Shown here: in pieces, positions 38,069-47,237 of the stretch | Layout: each line of letters begins with the position of its first letter | Numbering within the stretch: position 1 is the stretch's first letter | DNA from: Verrucomicrobiota bacterium | GTDB lineage: Bacteria; Verrucomicrobiota; Verrucomicrobiia; Opitutales; Seribacteraceae | Assembly (NCBI GenBank): GCA_028343845.1 | Contig: JAOLZO010000019.1 | Location: 1-48,459, forward strand | DNA length: 48,459 bases | Direction of reading: 5' to 3' | Notes under the pieces: model-generated | Databases searched by the model: none | The model's input: only the letters and a program-made list of their open reading frames with translations | What the model was told of the DNA's origin: nothing | Made by a program: the position numbers and the translations under genes

Positions 38069-40600
38069 ATGAGGTCCCGTTGCATTCTCGCGTTTCCAAT
38101 GGTCGTGGCTCTGGCGAGCGCTCCTGCGGTTCGTGCTGAAAAACACCTCGCGGAGCTCGACCAAAGCAAAGCTTTTTTAACCACCTATTGCGTTAGCTGT
38201 CATGGCAATGAAAAGAGCAAGGGCGGTCATGATTTTGAAAAGTTCAATGGCAAAGATTGGGCCAGTCACGAACTACTCAATGAACTCTTGACGGTTCTAA
38301 AAGAAAAGGAAATGCCGCCCAAGAAAGCCAAAAACCAACCTTCGGCGAAGGAGTTGGCAGCCTTTGAGAAACTCTTGGCCAAACAGTATTTCTCAATCAA
38401 AGCAAAGTTGCCCGGCGTTCTCACGCGTTTGAATCGCGCGGAATATGAGAACACGATCAATGATGCTTTTTTCACGACGTTGGAAGTCAAAAACTACCTG
38501 CCTGTAGACAACACCAGGGATGGCTTTGACAATGAAGGCGATAAACTTGTGATGTCACCCTTTGCCATGGATGCCTACTTCCGAGTTGCCTCTGAAATCG
38601 CTGAGAAGGTCGTGGGAGGCATGCCCGGGACTTCTACTACCCATCATAGTTATGATAATGGTCTAGGGCGCAGATTAGGTAGTGATGGCGTTGCGTCCTA
38701 TGAAAATTCCAATGACGGTATGACGACCGAAGGGTATCGTTACAATGATGCATCCCGTGGGTTTGGTTTAAAATATGGGGACACAGTTCCGGGCTATTAT
38801 GACGTGAAGGTCAATGGGCATTTTACGTTTATTGATCCAACCATTGGCGGCGCTTTTCTTAGGGAACGTGATCTATACTTCAAGGTTGACCTGGGTAAAG
38901 AAAATGAACGGTTGAGAATCACAACCAATATAGACCCTAAGATTAGTAAAAAAGCACTCAGCACTCAGGATTTTTTATTAAGCGACAAAGTGCGGATCTA
39001 TTTGGAGCCAGGACAGAATGCCGTTCTTTACAGTTACAATTATTTTTATCCATTGCCCAAGGATCTCAGTAAACTCAAGCCGATACCTCCGCTGCCTGTA
39101 AACAAGGCGTTCGCCAAGCTGCCAAAAGCGTTATTGCACTTCATTTCGGCTGACGTGACCGGTCCCTATTATGACAGTTGGCCTCCAAAAAACGAGTTTT
39201 ACAACACCTACTATGAAGACCTGAAGGACCACGACCCACATAAGCAATATCAACAATTCATTAGGAAGTTGGCCGTCAAACTCTTTCGCCGACCGGTGAA
39301 TGACAGCGAGTTGACGCGATTTTTCGATGTGGCAAAAAAGAGATATGAAACGGATGAAAACGTCCTCGATGCCGTGCAGTCGGCCTTGACGATGATGCTC
39401 TGCTCACCCAAGTTTTTGTATAAGTACGAAGGTGATTCTCTCAATCTCGACGATTATGCGATTGCCTCCAGGTTGTCTTACTTTTTGTGGAATACGCTGC
39501 CCGACGACCGTTTGGTCCAGTTGGCTTCCGAAGGAAAACTAAAGGATCCAAGCGTTCGTTCCGCGGAAGCCTTGAGGATGCTGAAAGACCCCAAGTCCCA
39601 GCGTTTTGTTACTGATTTCACCGAGCAGTGGCTCGAGCTCCATAAAATCTATGTCGTCAATCCGCAAGCCGACCTCCTCAAATATACGTTTAAAGGATTC
39701 ACGGGCATCAGGCCCTTCATGGGGCAGGAAAGCATTGAGTTTTTCAAGGTGATTTTGAATGAGAACCTAAGCCTTCTCAATTTCATTGATTCTGATTTTG
39801 TGGTGATCAACAGACCATTGAATGGAATTTACAAATTGGCGCTCCCTGAAGAAGAAAAGCTGCCAAAAGGATCTGATCCAAAAGAGCGTGACAAAAAGTT
39901 GCGTCGTGAAAGGTCTTTTCGGAAAGTCATGCTTGATAAAGAGTCCCACCGTGGTGGCCTACTGACACAAGCGGGTATCTTGATGATGAACACCAATGGC
40001 GAATTCACCAATCCGTTCTATCGTGGTGCCTGGGTGGCTCAAAGTATCTATGGGTTGGAGTTGAAAACCCCTGAAAACCTTACAATCGAGGCACTGGAAT
40101 CGCCCACGGAAACATTTACGATTAAAGACAGCATTAATGCGCACCGCAATCAGCCTGCCTGCGCCTCTTGTCACAGCAAGATGGATCCCTTTGGCCTAGC
40201 CATGGAAAACTTTGACGTTTTTGGCCGATGGCGTGACAAGTATTCGAAATTTGTCGTAACCAAGACAACGATCGAAGTAACCTCCGAAGGAAAGACGAAG
40301 AAGACCGAGAAGACGGCGCGAAAGTTTGAACCCACGACGAAGGTGGACGCCTCTACCGTACACCGGGACGGGCGGCCTGTCCCGGGGATAGAAGGTTTAA
40401 AGAAGCTGATGCTGGAGGACCAAGATAAAATTGCCCGAAACGTCCTCACAAAGCTTTCCGAGTATGCGCTGGGAAGAAAGATGAATTACGCTGATTCTGA
40501 AATGATTCATCGTCTTTTGGAAGCTTCCAAAAAGAATGATTACAAGCTGCGGGATTTGATGGTTGGTATCATTGCCGACGAATCCTTCGCAAAACGATAA
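38069..40600 (+). CDS. Planctomycete-type cytochrome protein (PSCyt1-DUF1587-DUF1595-DUF1592-DUF1588-DUF1585)
   Basis: 843 residues with a short leader (CILAFPMVVALASAPAVRA). A c-type haem motif CVSCH is at 41-45 (PSCyt1). Then LTRLNRAEYENTINDAF (DUF1587), LAVKLFRRPVNDSELTRFF (DUF1595), SRLSYFLWNTLPDDRLVQLA (DUF1592), HRGGLLTQAGILMM and a second motif CASCHSKMDPFGLAMENFD near 697-715 (DUF1588), and a C-terminal DUF1585 part with KLSEYALGRKMNYAD. This is the full canonical order and length of the family. The haem motif implies electron transfer outside the cytoplasm; the reaction is not known. It pairs with the DUF1552 gene, and both share AT-rich composition. Hand counts of two 60-nt lines inside this gene gave 23 and 24 G+C. 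Confidence 0.93.
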   Translation: MRSRCILAFPMVVALASAPAVRAEKHLAELDQSKAFLTTYCVSCHGNEKSKGGHDFEKFNGKDWASHELLNELLTVLKEKEMPPKKAKNQPSAKELAAFEKLLAKQYFSIKAKLPGVLTRLNRAEYENTINDAFFTTLEVKNYLPVDNTRDGFDNEGDKLVMSPFAMDAYFRVASEIAEKVVGGMPGTSTTHHSYDNGLGRRLGSDGVASYENSNDGMTTEGYRYNDASRGFGLKYGDTVPGYYDVKVNGHFTFIDPTIGGAFLRERDLYFKVDLGKENERLRITTNIDPKISKKALSTQDFLLSDKVRIYLEPGQNAVLYSYNYFYPLPKDLSKLKPIPPLPVNKAFAKLPKALLHFISADVTGPYYDSWPPKNEFYNTYYEDLKDHDPHKQYQQFIRKLAVKLFRRPVNDSELTRFFDVAKKRYETDENVLDAVQSALTMMLCSPKFLYKYEGDSLNLDDYAIASRLSYFLWNTLPDDRLVQLASEGKLKDPSVRSAEALRMLKDPKSQRFVTDFTEQWLELHKIYVVNPQADLLKYTFKGFTGIRPFMGQESIEFFKVILNENLSLLNFIDSDFVVINRPLNGIYKLALPEEEKLPKGSDPKERDKKLRRERSFRKVMLDKESHRGGLLTQAGILMMNTNGEFTNPFYRGAWVAQSIYGLELKTPENLTIEALESPTETFTIKDSINAHRNQPACASCHSKMDPFGLAMENFDVFGRWRDKYSKFVVTKTTIEVTSEGKTKKTEKTARKFEPTTKVDASTVHRDGRPVPGIEGLKKLMLEDQDKIARNVLTKLSEYALGRKMNYADSEMIHRLLEASKKNDYKLRDLMVGIIADESFAKR

Positions 40601-40637
40601 TTTTAGTCCCGTAGTAGCCATCGCAAAGAAACCAGTC

Positions 40638-41600
40638 ATGACTTACCCGCTTATTCCGAAATTGAAAACGTTTTCGGTTGTCCTGCTAACGGCAATCCTT
40701 CTAACCGCTGCCCAGCTAGCCTTGGTGCCGGTAGCGTTTGGGCAGAAGGCGGAAAAAAACGCGTCTTCGAACGAAGCGTCTGCGGATACGGCGATTGCCG
40801 GTCAGCTCACGCTGGACCTTGGCAAGGGGGTCTCGATGAAGCTCGTGCTCATTCCGGCCGGCAAGTTCATGATGGGCAACCACGAAACCCCGGCGGAAAC
40901 GGTCAAAAGGGTCGGGGGCTTGGAGAAGAATCTGGTCGATGAGTATCCGGCCCATGAAGTGACGATCAGCAAGCCCTTTTACATGGGCATCTACGAGGTG
41001 ACGCAGGCTCAGTGGAAAGCCGTGATGGGTACGGAACCATGGAAGGCAGAACGGGCCTTGGGATACATGCGTCTGCAACCGAGACCAGAAGGCTTTGACG
41101 ACTATCCCGTTGCCTTTGTGGACTCTTATGATGCCATCGAGTTCTGCCGCAAGCTTTCGAAGAAGACGGGGAGGACCGTCTCCCTCCCGACCGAGGCGCA
41201 ATGGGAGTATGCCTGCCGTGCGGGAACGACCACAACTTTTTCCTTCGGAGATGACCTGTCGAAACTCATCGACTACGGCTGGTATGGCGGGAAAAACGCG
41301 GGGCAGAAGGAAGACTACGCCCACCGGGTCGGCCAACTGAAGCCCAACCCTTGGGGCTTGTATGATATGCACGGAAACGTATGGGAGTTCTGTAGTGATT
41401 GGTATGACAAGGACTTCTACGGCAGGTCACCGGGTGTGGATCCGGAGAATACCACGAAAACCGACAAGCCAACTCTGCGCAGTGGGGCGTTTCATAGCGT
41501 TCCCACCGTGTCCCGCTCCGCGCAACGCAACAGTTGGACAAGTCCCAAGACCGTCCGCTACAACTACGGTCTCCGGGTCATCGTTACTACCGCCAAATAG
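40638..41600 (+). CDS. Secreted SUMF1/formylglycine-enzyme-fold protein, probably not a sulfatase activator
   Basis: 320 residues from ATG 40638; the longer frame from 40563 overlaps the cytochrome gene. Signal peptide [24 protein letters not shown]. The SUMF1 fold is evident: [92 protein letters not shown] and a C-terminal NYGLRVIV. True formylglycine-generating enzymes have a cysteine pair in the C-terminal part (CRSAxR region); here that stretch reads [10 protein letters not shown] without cysteine. So it is more likely a secreted lectin-like member of the fold, common in PVC genomes. It lies 37 bases after the cytochrome gene and 13 before the LRR gene. Confidence 0.85.
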   Translation: MTYPLIPKLKTFSVVLLTAILLTAAQLALVPVAFGQKAEKNASSNEASADTAIAGQLTLDLGKGVSMKLVLIPAGKFMMGNHETPAETVKRVGGLEKNLVDEYPAHEVTISKPFYMGIYEVTQAQWKAVMGTEPWKAERALGYMRLQPRPEGFDDYPVAFVDSYDAIEFCRKLSKKTGRTVSLPTEAQWEYACRAGTTTTFSFGDDLSKLIDYGWYGGKNAGQKEDYAHRVGQLKPNPWGLYDMHGNVWEFCSDWYDKDFYGRSPGVDPENTTKTDKPTLRSGAFHSVPTVSRSAQRNSWTSPKTVRYNYGLRVIVTTAK

Positions 41601-41613
41601 GAAAAAGCCTCGG

Positions 41614-42699
41614 ATGCGTCGTATCTTTTACGGAAAAAGAATCATGGCTCGAATGTCTTGCTCCGCGCTGCTTGCTCTTGTGCCCTTGACTTTGGTTTGC
41701 GGGACCAGCAAGGCCGAGGATGAGCCAGTCGAATATGACCGGACAGCCGTTCTCGCGAAACTCGATGAGGCGGCTGCAAAGACCGACGATCCCGAAGTCA
41801 AACGTGCCCTGAAAAAGATGCGCGAATGCACTGAGCGTAGCAATAAATTACTGATCCTCAGTGGCCTCCGAACGCTCCCGCCTGAGATTGGTCAGCTCAC
41901 GAACCTGACCGGGTTGACCCTCCATGACAACCAACTCACAACGCTTCCGCCCGAGATTGGTAAGCTCACGAACCTGACGTATCTGGGACTCAAGCGTAAC
42001 CAACTCACCACATTCCCGCCCGAGATTGCAAAGCTCGAGAAGCTGAAGCATCTGGACCTCGGACAAAACCAACTCACCACGATCCCGCCCGAGATCGGGC
42101 AACTCACAGCGCTAACGCAGTTGACCTTCAGTGGGAACGATCTCTCGACGGTCCCGCCCGAGATTGGACAACTCACGAACCTGACGCATTTGAGGCTTTG
42201 GGATAACCAACTCTCGACCCTCCCCCCCGAGATCGGACAGCTCACGAAACTGACGAACTTGAGTCTTTGGGATAACCGACTTTCGACGCTCCCGCCCGAG
42301 ATTGCACAGCTCACGAACCTGACCGGCTTATCCCTCCATGACAACCAATTCACCACCCTTCCACCCGAGATTGGGAAACTCACGAAGCTGACGCATCTGG
42401 GGCTCGGAGAAAACCAACTCACCACGCTCCCGGCTGAGATTGGACAACTCGCGGACCTGACGTGGTTGTATCTCGAAGGTAATCAACTCACCACGCTACC
42501 GCCCGAGATTGGGAAACTCACGAAGCTGACGGAGCTGCAAATCGGAAAAAACCCCCTCACCGACACAGACCTGGAATATTTGAAGTCGCTAAAAAGCTTA
42601 AAACGACTTGATGTTCGTTATACCAAGGTTACCAAGGCTGGCGTCGAAGCCTTTGGAAAAGCGCTACCGAATTGTGAGATCAAGGCGCCAAGGCAATAA
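41614..42699 (+). CDS. Secreted leucine-rich-repeat protein
   Basis: 361 residues from ATG 41614; an ATG at 41644 ([20 protein letters not shown]) is also good, and the longer frame lies inside the SUMF1-fold gene. After the signal peptide is a short helical stretch ([20 protein letters not shown]), then ten consecutive 23-residue LRR units of the form [23 protein letters not shown], and a divergent eleventh ([20 protein letters not shown]). The units form a curved solenoid for protein or polysaccharide binding; no enzyme part is present. It is the last gene of region 3. The target is unknown. Confidence 0.88.
   Translation: MRRIFYGKRIMARMSCSALLALVPLTLVCGTSKAEDEPVEYDRTAVLAKLDEAAAKTDDPEVKRALKKMRECTERSNKLLILSGLRTLPPEIGQLTNLTGLTLHDNQLTTLPPEIGKLTNLTYLGLKRNQLTTFPPEIAKLEKLKHLDLGQNQLTTIPPEIGQLTALTQLTFSGNDLSTVPPEIGQLTNLTHLRLWDNQLSTLPPEIGQLTKLTNLSLWDNRLSTLPPEIAQLTNLTGLSLHDNQFTTLPPEIGKLTKLTHLGLGENQLTTLPAEIGQLADLTWLYLEGNQLTTLPPEIGKLTKLTELQIGKNPLTDTDLEYLKSLKSLKRLDVRYTKVTKAGVEAFGKALPNCEIKAPRQ
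41866..42555 (+). repeat. Ten tandem 69-nt units encoding LRRs
   Basis: Ten in-frame 69-base units, each encoding one 23-residue LRR, follow without interruption. Several share long identical runs such as CCCGAGATTGG and CTCACGAA, so the array could gain or lose units by slippage or recombination. Confidence 0.85.
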
Positions 42700-42709
42700 C
42701 CCTGATTTG

Positions 42710-42792
42710 CGCTTAACCTAGTGCCATTCGGGTTCCGGCTCGGGCACTTTTAGATAGAAAGCCTGTCCAGATTCTCTATAAACGGGAGTGAT
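42710..42792 (+). repeat. Intergenic 83-nt repeat, copy A
   Basis: Aligns without gaps to 47114-47196, differing at roughly 15 of 83 positions by hand alignment. The first part (CGCTTAAC-TAGTGC then GGGTTCCGGCTC) can form a hairpin, AGTGCC (42720-42725) with GGCACT (42743-42748), followed by a short T-run; the second part is the bipartite element. Copies A and B flank the region 4 gene. Confidence 0.75.
42720..42751 (+). terminator. Terminator-like hairpin behind the LRR gene
   Basis: AGTGCC at 42720-42725 pairs perfectly with GGCACT at 42743-42748, followed by TTT. The T-run is short, so strength is uncertain. In the other repeat copy the equivalent stem is changed but can still form by pairing GCGA with TCGC just before a TTTTT run. 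Confidence 0.45.
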
Positions 42793-42794
42793 CA
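42764..42794 (+). promoter_or_regulatory. Bipartite intergenic element, copy 3 (upstream of region 4)
   Basis: TGTCCAGAT begins at 42764 and GGGAGTGAT at 42784, with the common 20-nt offset. The second box ends only 8-10 nt before the ATG at 42802; read as a -10 box it would give an almost leaderless transcript. Alternatively its GGGAG could also act as a distant ribosome-binding site. Confidence 0.6.
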
Positions 42795-42801
42795 GTTAAC
42801 G

Positions 42802-45800
42802 ATGAAAACCGTCCGATTAAAATTTATATCCCTCCCTGCCTTGGCAGGGCTGTGTATCAGTGTAAGTGCGCTTGCCGGGGAACATGACTACTACGGGACT
42901 CTGCACTACCCGAAAGAACTCGTGCCCGGCGTTGGTTTGGACACGGTCGTGCAAGAAGGCGGGGCCGATGCGACTGGCTACCAGCGCCGCACCGTGCAGT
43001 GGTGGCCGCGTCAGGGGCAGGACATCGTCGACGTTCCTAAGGGCGTGCCGTTGCGAACCTGGACGCGAAACAAAGGACAAACGGACAAGGAGGCCTTGGT
43101 GGGTGCCGGTCGGAACTGGACTCGCTCGGATGGCGAAACGTTCAAGGCACACCTAATTGGCTTTCGGGGCTTCGGGATCGAGACTCCTGACCCCCGATTT
43201 AACGGCTACAAGCTGACGCCCGCAGCCGTGCTGCGGATGGAGAACGGTGAACGTAGGGCGATCATGGTTTACCCACCTTTCCATTCGATGGTCAGTCCCG
43301 AGGACCACGCGTTCATCCATAAGATCTGGAAACAGGCGTGGAAGAAGGTCCAGGCCACCCAGTCAAAGGATGAATACGTATCAAGCACGTATCGCGTCAA
43401 GCCCGACTCCCTGGTCATTGAAACGGATCACTATACCTGGGTGTCGGACCCCAAAACCCCGCTCAAAAGCCTGTGGTGGATGCGGCCGCACGAGCTGGAA
43501 AAACAGAACGTCTTTCGAAAAGGATCGCTGGAGTACGCCGAGAACATGTGGACGCACATCGAGGCCACGGGAAGCTCGATGCCTTACTGGCGACTTCCCA
43601 AACCGTGGAAGAAGTACAACATCCTCATTCGGCTGGCGATTGACGGCGGTTACGCGGGCGGCGGATTCGGCGCCTGCGATCTTCGCGATGCCACCGGCGG
43701 ACCCCGAAATGAGGGACTGGGGCACGAGTGGTACCACGGTCATCCGCACGGAGGCTGGTCGACACTCTTTTTCGGCGAATCGGTTTGCCACGGTGGACGG
43801 CACTTGAACCTGCCCGGCGAAACGCCGATGTTCAGCCACAATTTCTGCTATCCCTGGCGTAACGTAAGTACCACGCAGTACCAGTGCCCGCTCTGGTACT
43901 TTGCCCTGGGTGACAATCCGAATTGGGGCGATGGCATCCTCTCGGTTGCCGGTTGCCTGGCGGCGAAGTCGGAACCCACTGCGTACCACACCATCGCTCG
44001 ACTCGGCCAGCAAAGAGGCCTCTGGAAAAACGGCGTCAAGGGTTTCGGGGATTTCTTTGGTGAATACGCGGCGCGTATGGTGACCTGTGACTTTGTGATG
44101 CAGTACGCCATCCGCAGCAAGTACGGGATGCCGGAAATGAGCTTCCTACAGCCTGTCTATGGAGAGGCCGACCGTTACCGCATCCCGAGCAGCGAAGCGC
44201 CGCGAACGTACGGGTTCAACCTGGTCCGTTTGATTCCGGAGAAAGCTGCCAAGAAGATGACCGTTGATTTCGACGGACTGCACGAAGCCAGGCTTCACGG
44301 CGATTGGCGGGCTTGTATTGTGGCGGTGGACGGCAACGGTCGGGCACGCTACAGCCAGCTCTGGAACAAGGGGAAGATGGACTTCGCCCTGCGGCCTGAA
44401 GACAAGCACATCTGGCTGACCGTTGCGGCGACGCCGTCCGCTCTGCCGCTGTCACCCGAGGGGAATTGCGACGTCTTGCTCGCCGGCATTCACGCTCCGC
44501 GCTATCCGTGGGAGGTGACCTTGAGCGGGTGCAAGCCCGGCACGCCTCATCGCCGTCAGGGTGACGTGATCAATCTCGACGAACTCTACACGCTCAACAA
44601 CGGCAACCAGTATTTGGGCTACTCCGTGAAGAACGAAGTTCCCATCCCACTGACGGATGAAGTCGGCCTGCTCGCCCAACGTAAGTTGGCCGACATGGAC
44701 CGGCGTATTGGACTCACTGCCAATGCTCGAAAGGAAAGGATCGGATCGGGGAAGGTTGATTTGCCTCATTGGTTGGAGAGTGGCATGATCCGGGTTGAAA
44801 ATGAGCTGACGCGACGAGTCAAGTTCCTGCAGAAAAACGCCAAAGGCGATCGCCACGCCAACGGGGGTGGGTTCGTGGCTGACAGTGCCCGGGTTGCCGC
44901 GACCGCTTACGTGGGTCCGAACGCCATGGTGCTCGATGGAGCGCGGGTCGAAGAAAATGCCTGTATTCATGAATACGCCGTCGTGTACGGTCCGAAAACC
45001 GTGATTCGAGGTAACGCCAAGATCGGAGGCAAGGCCTGGGTGTTCGGGGACGTCATCGTTGGCGGCAATGCTCGGATCATTGAATCGGTCACGGTCACCA
45101 CCATATCGCGGTCTCGCATCGGGCGAGGAGGCGACGTTCCGACCGAGGGACAAGCCGTGATCGATGGCAACGTGGTCCTCAAGGGAGAGCACGTGCTCCG
45201 ACTCTGCGGAGCCAAGGGCCAGAAACTGACCGGCGAGTTGGTCATGGACTACACGCCCGGATATAACGGCACCGTTAGCTACTACGAACTCATTCCGGGC
45301 ATGGCCAATCTCGAAAGCGGCGTTTTCCGTCATGGTCGCATCTGGGGGCGGCAAGGACTCGGCGACGGAGCCGATGCCGGGGGTCTGTACGCCAACTGGC
45401 AGTTCAATCAGGCAGCGACTGGCGTGCTCGAAGATTCCTACGTCAACAACAACGGCGTTCTGCGCGGGATGCCCAAGTTCAAGCGCGATGGCCAGCGCAA
45501 GTACGCAGCGTTCAATGGCAAGGACCAGTATGCCGAGGCGCCGCCATCGGTAGCCGACTTCGCGGAACTGACGGTTGACTTGCTAATCAAGCGCTCCGAC
45601 CGCAAGGGGGGACGTCTATTTGATTTCGGGACCGGCGACGCCGAGTGTTTTTATCTGGAGCTCGCGGACAAGACCGGCGAACTCATCCTGATTGCCAGGC
45701 ACAAAGGCAAGACCTTCCGCATAGCCGCGTCTCAGACCGTTCCGGTCAACACCTGGTCTCGTGTTCGTGTCGAGCTGGACGGCACGACCGCCGCCATCTA

Positions 45801-47058
45801 CCTCGACGGCAAAGAACTCGCCAAGGGTGCGTTCGCCTTCCGACCCCGTGACGTGTTCGGTGGCGACCGCGCCGAGGGTAATTTTATCGCCTGCGGTAGA
45901 AACCAAGATCTCTTTTTCAAGGGCTTGATGGACCACTTTCGTATCTACCGCGAGGTGCACGAAAACTTCGGAGCACTCGACCCGGCACCCTTTGCATTGA
46001 CGCAAGTGCAGGAGTGGTCCGAGAACGATCAAGAGCGGGCCGATACTTGGGATGGGCGGAGAAAGGCAAAGGAGGCGGAACTGAATAGGGAGGCAAAGTT
46101 AGTCGCGCTTGGTGCTCGTGTGAAAGAATTGGCAAAAGAGAAGAGAGATCTCGAACAGAAGGCTCGAGAAGAGTTCAACGCGCTCCCGAGCACCGTCAAG
46201 GCGGAAGAGGGAATCAAGGAGCTGAAAGCAAAGGTCGGCGTTCTGACCTCCCGAGTTCGACAGGACAACGAGTACAAAAAACTCGCTGAACGAATCCAAG
46301 CCATCGAACGGCAGCGCAGGGAGTTGGAGAAAGCCATCCGCAACAGCACCGCGTCCAAGGCGCTGTCGGTATCGTTGGATGCCGTCAATGCTCGGAAGCA
46401 AAAAGCGGAGCAGAGGATCAGGCAGCTTCCAACGCTCGTAGAGACCATGAGGCTAGCGGACGAGGAAGGAGACCTCCAAAAGAAACGCGTGCTTACCGAG
46501 AAATACAATGGCTTGTTTCAATCTGAGAAGCTTTCTGATCTCAAGTGGCAAATGGCGGACATCGCGCAGCGTCGGTTCGAGAACCAGCGTCGTACGCTTG
46601 AGGGAGCTGAGCGCAGGAAGCATGTCGGTCTGGTAAAGAAGAACAGCGAGCACAGGCGGTTGAGGGGGAACCTGCGCGATCTGACCGAAAAGCTGAGAGG
46701 GGGCTATCCGGAGCTTTCGAAGCTGGACAAGTCGGTTTGGGAAAAACAGAACGCATTAAGTGCAGCGAGAAAGCGACACGAGGACAAGCAGAGAGGGCGG
46801 AATGAGTACATGCAGATTGCAGAGGCGTACGCGGTCGCCGGCAAGGCCTTGAAAGACGAAAAGAATCGACTCTTTGAGAAGGCGGGGTTTTCTGCCCGCA
46901 ATCCATTTTCCAAGAGTGATGCCACTCAGCAAATGAACTTTCAAAAGACCCTTGGGTACCACAGCACGGCGGATTGGGATCATCGAACGAGGGAGGAAGT
47001 CAGCGGCGCGGTCCCTCCAAAGATGAAAAACTGGTTGCTGCGCGTCAGGGGATTTTGA
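42802..47058 (+). CDS. Giant secreted multidomain protein: zincin-like, left-handed beta-helix, LamG-like, coiled coil
   Basis: 1418 residues with signal peptide FISLPALAGLCISVSALAG. The N-terminal third (about 20-480) contains GLGHEWYHGHPHGGW, an HExxH motif at 308-312 followed by further histidines, in a setting that recalls zincin-like or Svx/DUF6055-type secreted proteins. Residues about 690-770 are hexapeptide repeats of a left-handed beta-helix (VADSARVAATAYVGPNAMVL, then CIHEYAVVYGPKTVIRGNA). Residues about 900-1053 form a LamG-like jelly roll (YAAFNGKDQYAEAPPS to MDHFRIYREV). From about 1073 to 1366 the protein is almost wholly charged helix, probably a long coiled coil. No membrane segment follows, so it may be released or held by the coiled coil. 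It is alone in its unit, flanked by the 83-nt repeat. Enzyme activity is not proven; the overall architecture is one I do not recognise. Confidence 0.75.
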   Translation: MKTVRLKFISLPALAGLCISVSALAGEHDYYGTLHYPKELVPGVGLDTVVQEGGADATGYQRRTVQWWPRQGQDIVDVPKGVPLRTWTRNKGQTDKEALVGAGRNWTRSDGETFKAHLIGFRGFGIETPDPRFNGYKLTPAAVLRMENGERRAIMVYPPFHSMVSPEDHAFIHKIWKQAWKKVQATQSKDEYVSSTYRVKPDSLVIETDHYTWVSDPKTPLKSLWWMRPHELEKQNVFRKGSLEYAENMWTHIEATGSSMPYWRLPKPWKKYNILIRLAIDGGYAGGGFGACDLRDATGGPRNEGLGHEWYHGHPHGGWSTLFFGESVCHGGRHLNLPGETPMFSHNFCYPWRNVSTTQYQCPLWYFALGDNPNWGDGILSVAGCLAAKSEPTAYHTIARLGQQRGLWKNGVKGFGDFFGEYAARMVTCDFVMQYAIRSKYGMPEMSFLQPVYGEADRYRIPSSEAPRTYGFNLVRLIPEKAAKKMTVDFDGLHEARLHGDWRACIVAVDGNGRARYSQLWNKGKMDFALRPEDKHIWLTVAATPSALPLSPEGNCDVLLAGIHAPRYPWEVTLSGCKPGTPHRRQGDVINLDELYTLNNGNQYLGYSVKNEVPIPLTDEVGLLAQRKLADMDRRIGLTANARKERIGSGKVDLPHWLESGMIRVENELTRRVKFLQKNAKGDRHANGGGFVADSARVAATAYVGPNAMVLDGARVEENACIHEYAVVYGPKTVIRGNAKIGGKAWVFGDVIVGGNARIIESVTVTTISRSRIGRGGDVPTEGQAVIDGNVVLKGEHVLRLCGAKGQKLTGELVMDYTPGYNGTVSYYELIPGMANLESGVFRHGRIWGRQGLGDGADAGGLYANWQFNQAATGVLEDSYVNNNGVLRGMPKFKRDGQRKYAAFNGKDQYAEAPPSVADFAELTVDLLIKRSDRKGGRLFDFGTGDAECFYLELADKTGELILIARHKGKTFRIAASQTVPVNTWSRVRVELDGTTAAIYLDGKELAKGAFAFRPRDVFGGDRAEGNFIACGRNQDLFFKGLMDHFRIYREVHENFGALDPAPFALTQVQEWSENDQERADTWDGRRKAKEAELNREAKLVALGARVKELAKEKRDLEQKAREEFNALPSTVKAEEGIKELKAKVGVLTSRVRQDNEYKKLAERIQAIERQRRELEKAIRNSTASKALSVSLDAVNARKQKAEQRIRQLPTLVETMRLADEEGDLQKKRVLTEKYNGLFQSEKLSDLKWQMADIAQRRFENQRRTLEGAERRKHVGLVKKNSEHRRLRGNLRDLTEKLRGGYPELSKLDKSVWEKQNALSAARKRHEDKQRGRNEYMQIAEAYAVAGKALKDEKNRLFEKAGFSARNPFSKSDATQQMNFQKTLGYHSTADWDHRTREEVSGAVPPKMKNWLLRVRGF

Positions 47059-47113
47059 AAAAAGGGGATAGGGGAGTGCGTGCCTTGATAGGGCTGGCGT
47101 TATTCTTTTGCCC

Positions 47114-47196
47114 CGCTTAACTTAGTGCGATTTGGGTTCCGGCTCAGTCGCTTTTTGATAGAATGCCTGTCCAGATCCAATTCAAGCGGGAGTGAT
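47114..47196 (+). repeat. Intergenic 83-nt repeat, copy B
   Basis: Second copy of the repeat at 42710-42792, gap-free. It follows the region 4 stop by 56 nt and precedes the BNR_4-type gene. The 56 nt between the stop and the repeat contain a G-rich stretch and no gene. Confidence 0.75.
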
Positions 47197-47198
47197 AG
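47168..47198 (+). promoter_or_regulatory. Bipartite intergenic element, copy 4 (upstream of region 5)
   Basis: TGTCCAGAT begins at 47168 and GGGAGTGATAG at 47188. The second box is identical over 11 nt to copy 1, although the sequence between the boxes differs. The downstream ATG lies 40 nt away. Confidence 0.6.
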
Positions 47199-47237
47199 TA
47201 CGAATTGACCTCCAATCTTTCGAAAAATGAGCTACGA

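Noticed and set aside
40638-41600. Sulfatase-activating formylglycine-generating enzyme
   Set aside because: The fold is right, but the C-terminal cysteine pair needed for activity is missing and there is no intact sulfatase gene in the window.
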